Assembly (NCBI RefSeq): GCF_000738775.1
Contig: NZ_JPOC01000008.1
Span: forward strand, 1 to 64,000
Length of the DNA: 64,000 nucleotides
Source: Prescottella defluvii
GTDB lineage: Bacteria > Actinomycetota > Actinomycetes > Mycobacteriales > Mycobacteriaceae
Reading direction: 5' to 3'
In this document: positions 9,004 through 17,445 of the stretch, piece by piece
How positions within the stretch are numbered: position 1 is the stretch's first letter
How the letters are laid out: each line of letters opens with the position of its first letter
Made by a program: the position numbers and the translations under genes
Notes under the pieces: model-generated
What the model saw: only the letters and a program-made list of their open reading frames with translations
Told to the model about the DNA's origin: nothing
Databases searched by the model: none

Positions 9004-9597
9004 ATGCCACGCGCGATCCATGTTTTTCGCACCCCTGATCGATTTGTTGCGGGGACGGTCGGCGAACCCGGCGACCGGTCTTTCTATCTCCAGGCCGTGC
9101 ATGACGCGCGGGTGGTGAGCGTGCTGCTCGAGAAGCAGCAGGTGCAGGTGCTCGCCGACCGGATGGGTTTGCTGCTCGAGGAAGTGCACCGACGGTTCGG
9201 GACGGCCGTGCCCCCGGAGGCCGGCGAACTCGGTGACCTCAGTCCGCTGTTGACACCGCTGGACGTCGAGTTCCGGGTAGGCACGATGGGGCTGGGCTGG
9301 GACGCGGAGGCGGAGTCGGTCGTCGTCGAACTGTTGGCGGTGACCGAGACGGAGATCGACGAATCCGTCGTCCTCGACGACGCGGAGGAAGGGCCCGATG
9401 CCGTGCGGGTGTTCCTCACCCCGATCCAGGCCCGCGAGTTCGCGCTGCGCTCCGAGCGTGTCGTCGCGGCCGGACGTGCCCCGTGCCCGCTGTGTGGCGA
9501 GCCGCTGACCGCGGACGGCCACGTCTGCATCCGCACCAACGGATACCGGCGTATCGCGGGATTCGATTCGACCGTCGAGTTCGGAGAAGAGCTCTGA
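9004..9597 (+). CDS. DUF3090 family protein (Rv2134c-like)
   Basis: Conserved actinobacterial protein of 197 residues with unknown function. It begins MPRAIHVFRTPDRFVAGTVG, typical of the family. It contains a CxxC...C arrangement near residues 160-176 (CPLCGEPLTADGHVC) that could bind a metal such as zinc. A strong AGGAGG-like ribosome site precedes the ATG. The next gene starts only 5 bp after its stop. Members of this family almost always sit beside the SCO1664-type protein, suggesting that the two work together, but what they do has not been shown to my knowledge. Confidence 0.9.
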   Translation: MPRAIHVFRTPDRFVAGTVGEPGDRSFYLQAVHDARVVSVLLEKQQVQVLADRMGLLLEEVHRRFGTAVPPEAGELGDLSPLLTPLDVEFRVGTMGLGWDAEAESVVVELLAVTETEIDESVVLDDAEEGPDAVRVFLTPIQAREFALRSERVVAAGRAPCPLCGEPLTADGHVCIRTNGYRRIAGFDSTVEFGEEL

Positions 9598-9602
9598 CGG
9601 CG

Positions 9603-10424
9603 GTGCCGGTCGACCCGTCGGATCCCTCGGACCGCGAATTGCTCGCGGTCGGCGAACTGACGCCGGTCGGTCGGATCGTCCATGCGAGCAACGCGACGCT
9701 GGTGTGCGACGCGTCCACGAACGGCCGGTCGGTGCGCTGCGTGTACAAGCCGATCCGGGGCGAGCGCCCACTGTGGGACTTTCCGGACGGGACCCTCGCC
9801 GGCCGCGAGGTCGCGTCGTATCTGATCTCGGAGGAACTGGGCTGGGGCGTGATACCCCGGACGATCCTGCGTGACGGGCCGCTGGGGCCCGGCATGGTGC
9901 AGCAGTGGATCGAGACCCCGGAGCGCCATCCGGAGTCGGGCGGGCAACTCGATCTGGTGGACATCTGCCCTCCCGAGGAGGTGCCGCCCGGCTGGCTCGA
10001 GGTGCTGCGTGCTCTCGACGTGCAGGGTGCGGAGGTGGCGTTGATCCACGCCGACGATCCACGGCTGCAGCGGATGGCGGTCCTCGACATCCTGCTCAAC
10101 AATGCCGACCGCAAGGGCGGCCATGCACTCGAGGGTGTCGACGGATCGGTGTACGGCGTCGACCACGGCATCTGCCTGCACGAGGAGCTCAAGCTGCGCA
10201 CGGTGCTGTGGGGTTGGGCGGGTGCGCCGATCGGCGACGACCTGATGGCCGACGTGGCCGCGTTCGCGGAGCGGCTCGAGGGCGAGGAGTTCGCGGCCGT
10301 TCTCGCCGAGCACATCACGGCCCGCGAGATCGATGCACTGCGGGAGCGCGCGCGGGATCTCGTCGCGGCACCGGTGATGCCGCATCCCGTCGGGTCACGC
10401 CCGATTCCCTGGCCCGCCTTCTGA
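9603..10424 (+). CDS. SCO1664 family protein (kinase-like fold)
   Basis: Conserved actinobacterial protein (273 aa from GTG 9603), homologue of Rv2133c. Features visible are a lysine-containing strand RCVYKPIRGERPLWDFPDGTLAGREVA and the segment LQRMAVLDILLNNADRKGGH. The latter resembles the catalytic loop (D..NxDR) of PI3/4-kinase-like and HipA-like phosphotransferases, followed by VYGVDHGICLHEE like a metal-binding DxG-type motif. A phosphotransferase activity is inference. The frame is open back to 9483 inside the DUF3090 gene; GTG 9603 is chosen because it follows that gene by 5 bp. Its 3' end overlaps the convergent MarR gene by 30 bp. Confidence 0.85.
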   Translation: MPVDPSDPSDRELLAVGELTPVGRIVHASNATLVCDASTNGRSVRCVYKPIRGERPLWDFPDGTLAGREVASYLISEELGWGVIPRTILRDGPLGPGMVQQWIETPERHPESGGQLDLVDICPPEEVPPGWLEVLRALDVQGAEVALIHADDPRLQRMAVLDILLNNADRKGGHALEGVDGSVYGVDHGICLHEELKLRTVLWGWAGAPIGDDLMADVAAFAERLEGEEFAAVLAEHITAREIDALRERARDLVAAPVMPHPVGSRPIPWPAF

Positions 10425-10889
10425 CTCGGTCCGGTCGCGGTGGACCTGTCGACTGCGGATGAGTTCCAGCAGTAGACGGCGCAGGGCGCCGGGATCGGAG
10501 ACGCCGGCGGTGAGGCTGGTGTCGTCGCGTTCGAGGGCGAGGAGTCGACGGTAGATCTCGTGCCCGGTGTCGGTGATCCGGACGCGTAGACGCCGCTCGT
10601 CCCGCGGGTCGGTCTCCCGGCTGACGAAGCCTTCGCGTTCGAGCCGCTCGACCGTGCGGCTCATCGTCTGGTCGGTGACCTGACAGGCGCGGGCCATGTC
10701 CCGTTGCGAGTGCGGCCCGTCGGCGAGGGTGTGGAGTGCGATGAGGCCGGCGTGAGTCATGCCGTGGGTACGCAACTGCTCCTCCCACGTGCGTTCGACC
10801 AGGCGTGCGGCGGTGGACAGCAGCCGGCCGGTGGGCCAGGAGTCGAACCCGCCGGACGCCGGTCCGGAGGCGGGGGTGGTGTCGGTCAC
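10395..10889 (-). CDS. MarR family transcriptional regulator
   Basis: Winged-helix repressor of 164 residues starting at a GTG. The DNA-binding region is LADGPHSQRDMARACQVTDQTMSRTVERLEREGFVSR near residues 55-92, followed by the wing DPRDERRLRVRIT, which contains the family D-x-R-(D/E)-x-R pattern. It is divergent from an MMPL transporter gene with a palindrome between them, the classic layout of a drug- or lipid-sensing repressor controlling an exporter. Its 3' end overlaps the SCO1664-family gene by 30 bp on the opposite strand. The ligand is unknown. Confidence 0.93.
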   Translation of the reverse strand: MTDTTPASGPASGGFDSWPTGRLLSTAARLVERTWEEQLRTHGMTHAGLIALHTLADGPHSQRDMARACQVTDQTMSRTVERLEREGFVSRETDPRDERRLRVRITDTGHEIYRRLLALERDDTSLTAGVSDPGALRRLLLELIRSRQVHRDRTESEGGPGNRA

Positions 10890-10906
10890 GTCGGGCCTCC
10901 GTGCAA

Positions 10907-10926
10907 TTGTTCAGCAGGCTGAATAA
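10907..10926. promoter_or_regulatory. Palindrome between marR and mmpL genes (candidate MarR operator)
   Basis: The 20 bases TTGTTCAGCAGGCTGAATAA contain the perfect arms TTCAGC/GCTGAA around a 2-bp centre, and outer TT/AA pairs with one mismatch. The site lies 18 bp from the marR start and about 55 bp from the mmpL ATG, so a bound dimer could repress both. Size and position fit MarR operators; binding is inferred. Confidence 0.65.
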
Positions 10927-10981
10927 ACTCTCTCTCGAGTTCGAGCCTATTCCCCTCGTCGATCCCCGGAGGATCCACAGC

Positions 10982-13141
10982 ATGCCTGCACGGACTGATT
11001 CGAGCCAGCGCCGCACCTCCCGCCTGCGCTGGCTCCTGCCGGCCCTCCTCGTCCTCGTCTGGCTCGCCGTCGGCGGATTCGGCGGCCCGTTCGCCGGCAA
11101 GCTCGGTGAGGTTCAGCAGAACGACAACACCGCATTCCTGCCGGCCTCCGCGGAGGCGACCGAGGCGGGAGTCCTCTACGAGGGATTCACCGACACACGC
11201 TTCGTGCCGGCCATCGTCGTCGCGGAACGCGATTCCGGGATCGTGCCGGGTGACGCGGAGTTCCTCGCGCAGGCGGGAGCCGCGGTCGCGGGCGGGGAGG
11301 GCTTCGGTGACCAGGTGTCGCCGCCCATTCCGTCCCAGGACGGGCGCGCGCTGCAGATGATCGTCCCGATCGACTCCACCGTCGACGTGGGGGACAGCGT
11401 CGACGAGTTGCGGACCGGGCTCGAGGGAGCGCCCGACGGGCTCGAGGTGCTGGTCACCGGGCCGGCCGGTCAGGTGGCGGACCTGTCGACGGCGTTCAAG
11501 GGGATCGACGGACTGCTCCTGCTGGTCGCAGGCGCGGTGGTGCTGCTCATTCTCGTCGTGGTCTACCGCAGTCCGTTGCTGCCGCTGCTGGTGCTCTCGT
11601 CGGCGGTGTTCGCACTGGGGCTCGCGAGCCTGCTGGTGTACCTGCTGGCCGATTCCGGTGCGATCGCGCTGAACGGGCAAAGCCAGGGCATCCTGTTCAT
11701 CCTGGTGTTCGGTGCCGCCACCGACTACGCCCTGCTCCTGGTGGCGCGGTACCGGGAGGAACTGCGCAACGAACCGGATCGGTTCGACGCGATGAAACGC
11801 GCGTGGAGGGCCACTCTCGAGCCGGTCGCGGCGTCCGCCGGCACGGTCATCGCCGGTGTGCTGTGCCTGCTGCTGTCGGACCTCAATTCCAATCGTGGGC
11901 TGGGTCCGGTGGCGGCGCTGGGCATCGCGGCGTCGTTCGTCGCGTCGATGACCTATCTCCCGGCCGTGCTGGTGTTGTTCGGCCGGGTCGCGTTCTGGCC
12001 CAAGCGCCCGTCCTACGATCCCGGCCACGCCGACCGGGACGAGACCGCCGACCATCGTTTCTGGGGTGGCCTCGCGAAGAAGGTGGGCGCGCACCCGCGC
12101 CGGTTCTGGATCGCGTCGAGCCTGGTGCTCGTGGCGTTCGCGCTGCTGCTGCCCACGTTCAAGGCGAGTGGTGTGGCGCAATCGGACATCTTCCTGCTCG
12201 ACGTCGATTCGGTCGCCGGTCAGCAGGTCCTCGGTGAGCACTTCGACGCGGGCGCCGGGTCACCGGCCGTGGTGATCGCTCGGGAGGGGGCCGTCGACGA
12301 GGTCGTCGCGGCCTCGCAGGTCGACGGCGTGAGCGAGGTGCTCGTGGTGTCGACGCCCGGCGACCCGACGGGCACCCCGATGGTCGTGGACGGCCGCGTG
12401 GCGCTCCGGGCGACGCTGACCGATCCCGCGGATTCGCTCGCGGCGGAGCAGACCATCGAGCGTCTGCGTGACTCCGTCCACGCGGTGCCGGGCGCCGACG
12501 CGCTCGTCGGCGGCCCGACCGCGACCGATCTCGACACCAAGACCACCTCGACCCGCGACCGCACGGTGATCATTCCGGTGGTGATCCTGGTGGTGTTCGC
12601 GATCCTGGCGTTGCTGCTGCGCGCGCTGCTCGCGCCGCTGATCCTGATGGCGACCGTGGTGCTGTCGTTCGCGGCGACGCTGGGGGTGTCCTCGCTCGTG
12701 TTCGACCACCTGCTGGGCTTCCCGGGTGCCGACCCGGTGGTGCCGCTGTTCGCGTTCGTCTTCCTGGTGGCGCTCGGCATCGACTACAACATCTTCCTGA
12801 TGACCCGGGTACGCGAGGAGTCGATCCGGTTCGGGACGCGGCGCGGCACCCTACGGGCGCTCACCGTCACCGGCGGCGTGATCACCTCGGCGGGTGTGGT
12901 TCTCGCGGCGACGTTCTCCGCGCTCGCGGTGATTCCGCTGTTGTTCCTCGCGCAACTCGCGTTCATCGTCGCGTTCGGGGTGCTGCTCGATGCGCTGCTG
13001 GTGCGGTCGCTGCTGGTGCCCGCGCTCACGATCGACATCGGTCGGAAGATCTGGTGGCCGAGCCGTCTGGCGTCGGCCCCGGACTCCGGGGAAGCGCCGC
13101 CGTCGACTCCGCCCGCAGAGGCGGCAGCGACTCTCCATTAG
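10982..13141 (+). CDS. MMPL/RND family transporter
   Basis: Large membrane transporter of 719 residues. The ATG at 10982 follows a GGAGG site (near 10968) and a short Arg-rich head. Topology is the family duplication. TM1 lies at about 17-36, followed by an extracellular loop of about 150 residues and a five-to-six-helix block with [16 protein letters not shown] second TM and loop come next, then a second block with [16 protein letters not shown], which carries the Asp-Tyr proton-relay motif. MMPL proteins in this order export lipids or drugs. The divergent MarR regulator and palindrome suggest inducible efflux. Substrate is not predictable by eye. mshC starts 10 bp downstream. Confidence 0.93.
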   Translation: MPARTDSSQRRTSRLRWLLPALLVLVWLAVGGFGGPFAGKLGEVQQNDNTAFLPASAEATEAGVLYEGFTDTRFVPAIVVAERDSGIVPGDAEFLAQAGAAVAGGEGFGDQVSPPIPSQDGRALQMIVPIDSTVDVGDSVDELRTGLEGAPDGLEVLVTGPAGQVADLSTAFKGIDGLLLLVAGAVVLLILVVVYRSPLLPLLVLSSAVFALGLASLLVYLLADSGAIALNGQSQGILFILVFGAATDYALLLVARYREELRNEPDRFDAMKRAWRATLEPVAASAGTVIAGVLCLLLSDLNSNRGLGPVAALGIAASFVASMTYLPAVLVLFGRVAFWPKRPSYDPGHADRDETADHRFWGGLAKKVGAHPRRFWIASSLVLVAFALLLPTFKASGVAQSDIFLLDVDSVAGQQVLGEHFDAGAGSPAVVIAREGAVDEVVAASQVDGVSEVLVVSTPGDPTGTPMVVDGRVALRATLTDPADSLAAEQTIERLRDSVHAVPGADALVGGPTATDLDTKTTSTRDRTVIIPVVILVVFAILALLLRALLAPLILMATVVLSFAATLGVSSLVFDHLLGFPGADPVVPLFAFVFLVALGIDYNIFLMTRVREESIRFGTRRGTLRALTVTGGVITSAGVVLAATFSALAVIPLLFLAQLAFIVAFGVLLDALLVRSLLVPALTIDIGRKIWWPSRLASAPDSGEAPPSTPPAEAAATLH

Positions 13142-13151
13142 GCTCGTTCCC

Positions 13152-14393
13152 ATGCAGTCTTGGTCCGATACCGCTGTCCCGTCCGTGCCCGGCCAGGGCC
13201 CGGCCCTCCGGCTCTACGACACCGCGGATCGACAGGTCCGTCCGGTGACGCCCGGGCAGGTGGCGAAGATGTACGTGTGCGGGATCACCCCGTACGACGC
13301 GACCCACCTCGGGCACGCCGCGACCTATCTGACGTTTGACCTGGTGAACCGGATCTGGCGGGATGCAGGGCACGACGTGCACTACGTGCAGAACGTCACC
13401 GACGTCGACGATCCGCTGTTCGAGCGGGCCGCGCGCGACGGTGAGGACTGGATCGTGCTCGGGATGCGGGAGACCGCGCTCTTCCGTGAGGACATGGAGG
13501 CGCTCCGGGTACTGCCTCCCCGCGACTACATCGGCGCCGTGGAATCGGTGGACGAGGTCGTGGAGTTGGTCGAGAAGTTCGTGGCCTCCGGGGCCGCGTA
13601 CATCGTCGACGACGCCGAGTTCCCCGACGTGTACTTCCGGGCGGACGCCACCGCGCAGTTCGGGTACGAGTCCGGCTACGACCGCGCCACGATGGACCAC
13701 TTCTTCGCCGAGCGCGGCGGGGATCCCGACCGCCCGGGCAAGCGTGATCCACTCGACGCGCTCGTGTGGCGCGCGCAGCGTCCCGGCGAGCCGTCGTGGC
13801 CGTCGCCGTTCGGTCCCGGTCGTCCCGGCTGGCACATCGAGTGCGCCGCAATCGCGCTCAACCGCATCGGCTCCGGTTTCGACATCCAGGGCGGCGGCAG
13901 CGACCTGATCTTCCCGCATCACGAGTTCTCGGCCGCTCACGCCGAATCGGCCTCGGGCACGGAACGTTTCGCTCGCCACTATGTGCACACCGGCATGATC
14001 GGGCTGGACGGCGAGAAGATGTCGAAGAGCCGCGGCAACCTGGTGTTCGTCTCGAAGTTGCGCGGCGAGGGCGTCGATCCGGCCGCGATCCGGCTGGGTC
14101 TGCTGTCGGGCCACTACCGGACCGACCGTGCGTGGACCGGCCAGGTGCTGGCCGACGCGCAGGCGCGACTGGAGTTGTGGCGCAAGGCCGCCGCCGTCGC
14201 GTCCGCTCCGTCGGCGGAGGACACGATCGCCCGGTTGCGGCAGCATCTCGCGGACGACCTGGACACGCCCAAGGCGCTCGACGCGATCGACGGATGGGCG
14301 CGGCGGACGGTCGACCACGGCGGGCCGGACGAGTCCGCTCCGGCCGCGCTCGCGGCGGCGGTCGACGCGCTGCTCGGCGTCGACCTGCGCTGA
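13152..14393 (+). CDS. mshC: L-cysteine:1D-myo-inositol 2-amino-2-deoxy-alpha-D-glucopyranoside ligase
   Basis: Third committed step of mycothiol synthesis: ATP-dependent joining of cysteine to GlcN-Ins. The 413-residue protein is a cysteinyl-tRNA-synthetase paralogue. It has a zinc/cysteine-binding Cys43 (YVCGITPYD), the HIGH-type motif HLGH at 52-55, an HIECAAIAL segment, and KMSKS at 289-293. Its N-terminal [16 protein letters not shown] and the absence of the tRNA-binding C-terminal domain separate MshC from CysS. The ATG at 13152 has the usual start context; the frame is open upstream into the MMPL gene. Synteny with Rv2130c supports the call. Confidence 0.97.
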   Translation: MQSWSDTAVPSVPGQGPALRLYDTADRQVRPVTPGQVAKMYVCGITPYDATHLGHAATYLTFDLVNRIWRDAGHDVHYVQNVTDVDDPLFERAARDGEDWIVLGMRETALFREDMEALRVLPPRDYIGAVESVDEVVELVEKFVASGAAYIVDDAEFPDVYFRADATAQFGYESGYDRATMDHFFAERGGDPDRPGKRDPLDALVWRAQRPGEPSWPSPFGPGRPGWHIECAAIALNRIGSGFDIQGGGSDLIFPHHEFSAAHAESASGTERFARHYVHTGMIGLDGEKMSKSRGNLVFVSKLRGEGVDPAAIRLGLLSGHYRTDRAWTGQVLADAQARLELWRKAAAVASAPSAEDTIARLRQHLADDLDTPKALDAIDGWARRTVDHGGPDESAPAALAAAVDALLGVDLR

Positions 14394-14399
14394 CGGCGG

Positions 14400-15677
14400 T
14401 CACAGCCGCGTGAACCGTTCGCGGTCCTCCTCGAACTCGGTGAGGATCTCGCTGGTCAGCGTCGGGCGGGTGTCGGCGATCGCCGCGAGGTAGTCCTCGG
14501 TGGTCGCCGGCCGGCCGGAGCGTTCGGACACCTCGCGTTCGAACGCGGCCTGCGAGCCCTTCCGGGAGGCGAACTCGATGTCGGCGGGGGTGAAAAGCTC
14601 GCTGGCCTCGACCAGACGGTCGAGGTTCACGTGGACCGCGGACGCGCCGAGGTAGCGCTGCCACACGGCGCGGCGGGCGGGCGTGTCGGGCGGTCCGACG
14701 GGAATGACGTAGTCGAATCGTCCGGGACGCAGGAACGCCGAGTCCAGGGAGTGGACCGAGTTGGTCGCGCACACCATCAGCCGGCGCTCCGATTCCCGGA
14801 ACGCCGGGATCAGCTTGAGCAGTTCGTTCGTGACACCGTGCGCCGGGCTGGTGGCCAGTCCTGTTCGGGCGCTCGCGATCTCCTCGACCTCGTCGATGAA
14901 GACGACGACCTCGTCGAGTTCGGCGAGGTCGGCGAACACCTCGCGCAGCGATGCCGCCAGTCCGCCGTCGGACGTCGCCGCCAGGCGGGAGGGGAACAGT
15001 TCCACGAACGGCCAGTCCAGGCGGGACGCGATGGCCTTCGCGAAGCTGGTCTTCCCGGTGCCGGGTGGGCCGAAGAGGATGACCGCCTTCGGTGGCTGGA
15101 CGCCGTACTGGTCTGCCAGATCCGGGTTCTCCAGCGGGGAGACGATCCGCTGCTCGATGACCGTCTTGACCTCCTCCATCCCGGACATCGTCGCCCACAA
15201 CCCGTTCGGCATCACCCGGCCGCCGAGTTCGCTCAGCAGCGTCTTGTCCGGCCCCGGGGGCTCGAGCAGTTCGTAGTAGACCAGGCCGTCGCGGCGGAGG
15301 TAGCCGGAGTGTTCGAACGCGGCCGACCCGGTCGCGGCCTCGGGCAGCACCGCGGAGATCCGGTGGGCCCCGGCGCTGCGCAGTCGCCGCTCGAGGTTGG
15401 CGAGCAGCGCGCTGCCGATGCCGCGGTTGCGCCAGCGTGACCCGAGCGCGACCAGCAGGATCCACGCTCGTTCGCCGTGCACCTGCGCGACGGCCATGCC
15501 GACGAGTTCGTCGCCGACGGCGGCCACCACGGCCGGTTGACCGGCCCGCGCGGCAGCCATCACCTCGGCGAGGGTGAAGACGGGTTCGGGGGATCCGGGG
15601 GACCGGCTCTGGTCCCAGACCTGGATCGCCTGGTCCAGGTCGTCGTCCTGGAAGTCTCGCAATCGCCACACCGGCAT
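14400..15677 (-). CDS. GNAT acetyltransferase-AAA+ ATPase fusion protein
   Basis: Two-domain protein of 425 residues. Residues 1-138 form a GNAT fold: the acetyl-CoA motif is RWRNRGIGSALL near 81-92, with FEHSGYLRRDGLVYYEL as the terminal strands. Residues about 160-425 form an AAA+ module with Walker A GPPGTGKT (203-210), Walker B VVVFIDEVEE (Asp262-Glu263), sensor-1 Asn306 and arginine-finger region FLRPGRFD (316-322). The AAA part resembles FtsH/p97-type remodellers. The gene is convergent with mshC, 6 bp apart, and divergent from a deaminase gene. Substrate and role are unknown; an acetylation-coupled unfoldase is only a hypothesis. No frameshift joins the halves; the frame is continuous. 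Confidence 0.88.
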   Translation of the reverse strand: MPVWRLRDFQDDDLDQAIQVWDQSRSPGSPEPVFTLAEVMAAARAGQPAVVAAVGDELVGMAVAQVHGERAWILLVALGSRWRNRGIGSALLANLERRLRSAGAHRISAVLPEAATGSAAFEHSGYLRRDGLVYYELLEPPGPDKTLLSELGGRVMPNGLWATMSGMEEVKTVIEQRIVSPLENPDLADQYGVQPPKAVILFGPPGTGKTSFAKAIASRLDWPFVELFPSRLAATSDGGLAASLREVFADLAELDEVVVFIDEVEEIASARTGLATSPAHGVTNELLKLIPAFRESERRLMVCATNSVHSLDSAFLRPGRFDYVIPVGPPDTPARRAVWQRYLGASAVHVNLDRLVEASELFTPADIEFASRKGSQAAFEREVSERSGRPATTEDYLAAIADTRPTLTSEILTEFEEDRERFTRL

Positions 15678-15886
15678 CTGCGCTCACCTCGGCTCGATCG
15701 GCTACGGGTGTATCCCAGTAGACACCCGGAGTTCGCTGGTGTCAGGTCGCCGTCGGTCGTGGTGCCGTGCCGGTGCGGGCGTTTTGGTGCAGGTCGACGC
15801 TGTGATCGGAGCCGAAGCCGTGTGGTGAGGGTCACCGAATGGGTAAATTGTGCGGAGGGGGCCGAAGCTCCGGAGGCGAAACGGCC

Positions 15887-16453
15887 ATGACACCAGACGA
15901 ACTCATGAACGAGGCATGCCGGCTCGCGGTCGAGTCGGTCACCAACAACTGGGGCGGCCCGTTCGGGGCGGTGATCTCCCGCGACGGTGAGATCGTGGCC
16001 CGCGGCCAGAATCGGGTGCTGTTGACCGGTGACGTCACCGCGCACGGAGAGGTCGAGGCGATCCGCAAGGCGGTCCAGGTCCTCAATGCCCGGGCGCCGA
16101 GCATCGGCGCCGAGCACCTCGACGAGTCGACGCTGACACTGGTGCCGCGCCCCGAGGGTTCGCCGGACAAGGTTCCCGAGCGCGCCCGCATGCTGATGGG
16201 GATGGAGATCTACACCAGCGGCGCCCCGTGCCCGATGTGCATGAGCGCGATCTACTGGTCCCGCCTCGATGCGGTGTACTTCGCGAGCGACTTCGCGGCG
16301 ACCACTGCGATCGGATTCGACGACGCGTTCCAGTACGACGACTTCACCCGCCCGTTCGCGGATCGATCCATCAGGATCGAGCAGGTGCGTCAGGATCTGG
16401 GCGCGGCCGCGTACGCGGTGTGGGCCGACAAGCCCGACAAGCATCCCTACTGA
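15887..16453 (+). CDS. Nucleoside/nucleobase deaminase (CMP/dCMP-deaminase fold)
   Basis: Zinc-dependent deaminase of 188 residues, closest by eye to guanine deaminases and tRNA-adenosine deaminases. The zinc ligands and catalytic base are His53-Ala-Glu region (TAHGEVEAI: His53, Glu55) and PCPMC with Cys115 and Cys118. ATG 15887 is chosen for the CCGGAGGC site 8 bp before it; an upstream ATG at 15839 lacks one. Between the HGE and PCPMC motifs there is an extra loop of about 30 residues (about 70-105) absent from the compact guanine deaminases I recall, so the substrate is uncertain. The following gene starts 12 bp downstream. Confidence 0.85.
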   Translation: MTPDELMNEACRLAVESVTNNWGGPFGAVISRDGEIVARGQNRVLLTGDVTAHGEVEAIRKAVQVLNARAPSIGAEHLDESTLTLVPRPEGSPDKVPERARMLMGMEIYTSGAPCPMCMSAIYWSRLDAVYFASDFAATTAIGFDDAFQYDDFTRPFADRSIRIEQVRQDLGAAAYAVWADKPDKHPY

Positions 16454-16465
16454 GCGGTCACAGCG

Positions 16466-17434
16466 ATGGTCGCCTCGGATGCCAGACCGCCACGTCGCTC
16501 CCCGGCGACGGTGGTGGTCACGCACACGGTCCGGGCCGGGCGCGAACCGGACTTTCGCCATTGGCAGGACGAAGTCGACAGGGCGGCAGCAGGATTCGAC
16601 GGCTTTCTCGGGTCCGAGGTCACCTCGTCCGGGAACGGTGGGTGTGAGTGGTCGGTGGTGTACCGGTTCGACTCGGTGACCCACCTCGAGCGGTGGCTGG
16701 GCAGTGCCCGCCGCCGCGACCTGCTCGACCGAGCCGACTCGCTGTTCGAACGGGCGCCGACACAGCACGTGCTGGTCGAGGACGACGGGACGGCACCGGT
16801 GACGGTCGCGGTGTCGCATCCCCCCGTGCCCGGTCGCGAACCGGAGTTCCTGGCGTGGCAGCAACGAATCACCCAGGCCGAGAGCAGGTTCCCCGGCTTC
16901 CGGGGATCGGAACTGCATGCGCCGATCCCGGGGATCCAGGACGAGTGGACGATCCTGTTCACGTTCGGATCGCAGGCCGACCTGGACCGGTGGCTCGGGT
17001 CGCCGGACCGGGCCGCGTTGCTCGCGGAGGGTCGGGCGTTCCGGGACTTCAGCCTGCGTACCGTTCCGAATCCGTACGGGTCGTGGTTCCCGTCGACCGC
17101 CGGCGCGGCCACGCAGGTCCCGTCCTGGAAGACCGCGTTGTCGGTGCTGGTCGGGCTCTACCCCCTGGTCGTGGTGTTGACGATCACGATCGACGAGGTG
17201 TGGCCGCGGGCGCCGCTGTGGCTGAGCCTGCTGATCGGCAACATCGCGTCGGTGAGCCTGCTCACCTGGGTCGTGATGCCCATCGTCACGCGCGCGCTGC
17301 GATTCTGGCTCGAACCCGGCACCGTCACCGACCGGCGGGTCGACACGCTCGGCGTCGTCGTGTCGGTGGGTTTCCTCGCCCTCGCGGCCATCGCGTTCTG
17401 GCTGCTGACGACGGTGGTGTGGACGCTGCCGTGA
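16466..17434 (+). CDS. Membrane-anchored protein with tandem ABM-type monooxygenase domains
   Basis: Protein of 322 residues with two similar alpha/beta domains. Residues about 15-105 contain VTHTVRAGREPDFRHW and EWSVVYRFDSVTHLERWL; residues about 112-205 contain VSHPPVPGREPEFLAW and EWTILFTFGSQADLDRWL. The near-identical spacing shows an internal duplication of the antibiotic-biosynthesis-monooxygenase (ferredoxin-like) fold. About 100 C-terminal residues form three transmembrane segments (near 226-244, 253-276 and 295-317). ABM proteins include haem- and quinone-related oxygenases, but the catalytic residues cannot be assigned here. It follows the deaminase gene by 12 bp and is convergent with the Nramp gene. 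Confidence 0.8.
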   Translation: MVASDARPPRRSPATVVVTHTVRAGREPDFRHWQDEVDRAAAGFDGFLGSEVTSSGNGGCEWSVVYRFDSVTHLERWLGSARRRDLLDRADSLFERAPTQHVLVEDDGTAPVTVAVSHPPVPGREPEFLAWQQRITQAESRFPGFRGSELHAPIPGIQDEWTILFTFGSQADLDRWLGSPDRAALLAEGRAFRDFSLRTVPNPYGSWFPSTAGAATQVPSWKTALSVLVGLYPLVVVLTITIDEVWPRAPLWLSLLIGNIASVSLLTWVVMPIVTRALRFWLEPGTVTDRRVDTLGVVVSVGFLALAAIAFWLLTTVVWTLP

Positions 17435-17445
17435 GCCGGCGCGGC

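Noticed and set aside
8326-10062. Long minus-strand frame opposite the phosphatase, DUF3090 and SCO1664-family genes
   Set aside because: It crosses three well-recognised genes and shows no domain; a GC-skew shadow.
10830-10852. tRNA-like T-loop string (GGTTCGACTCC on the minus strand)
   Set aside because: It lies inside the marR coding region (…GFDSW…); no acceptor stem, anticodon arm or D-loop around it.
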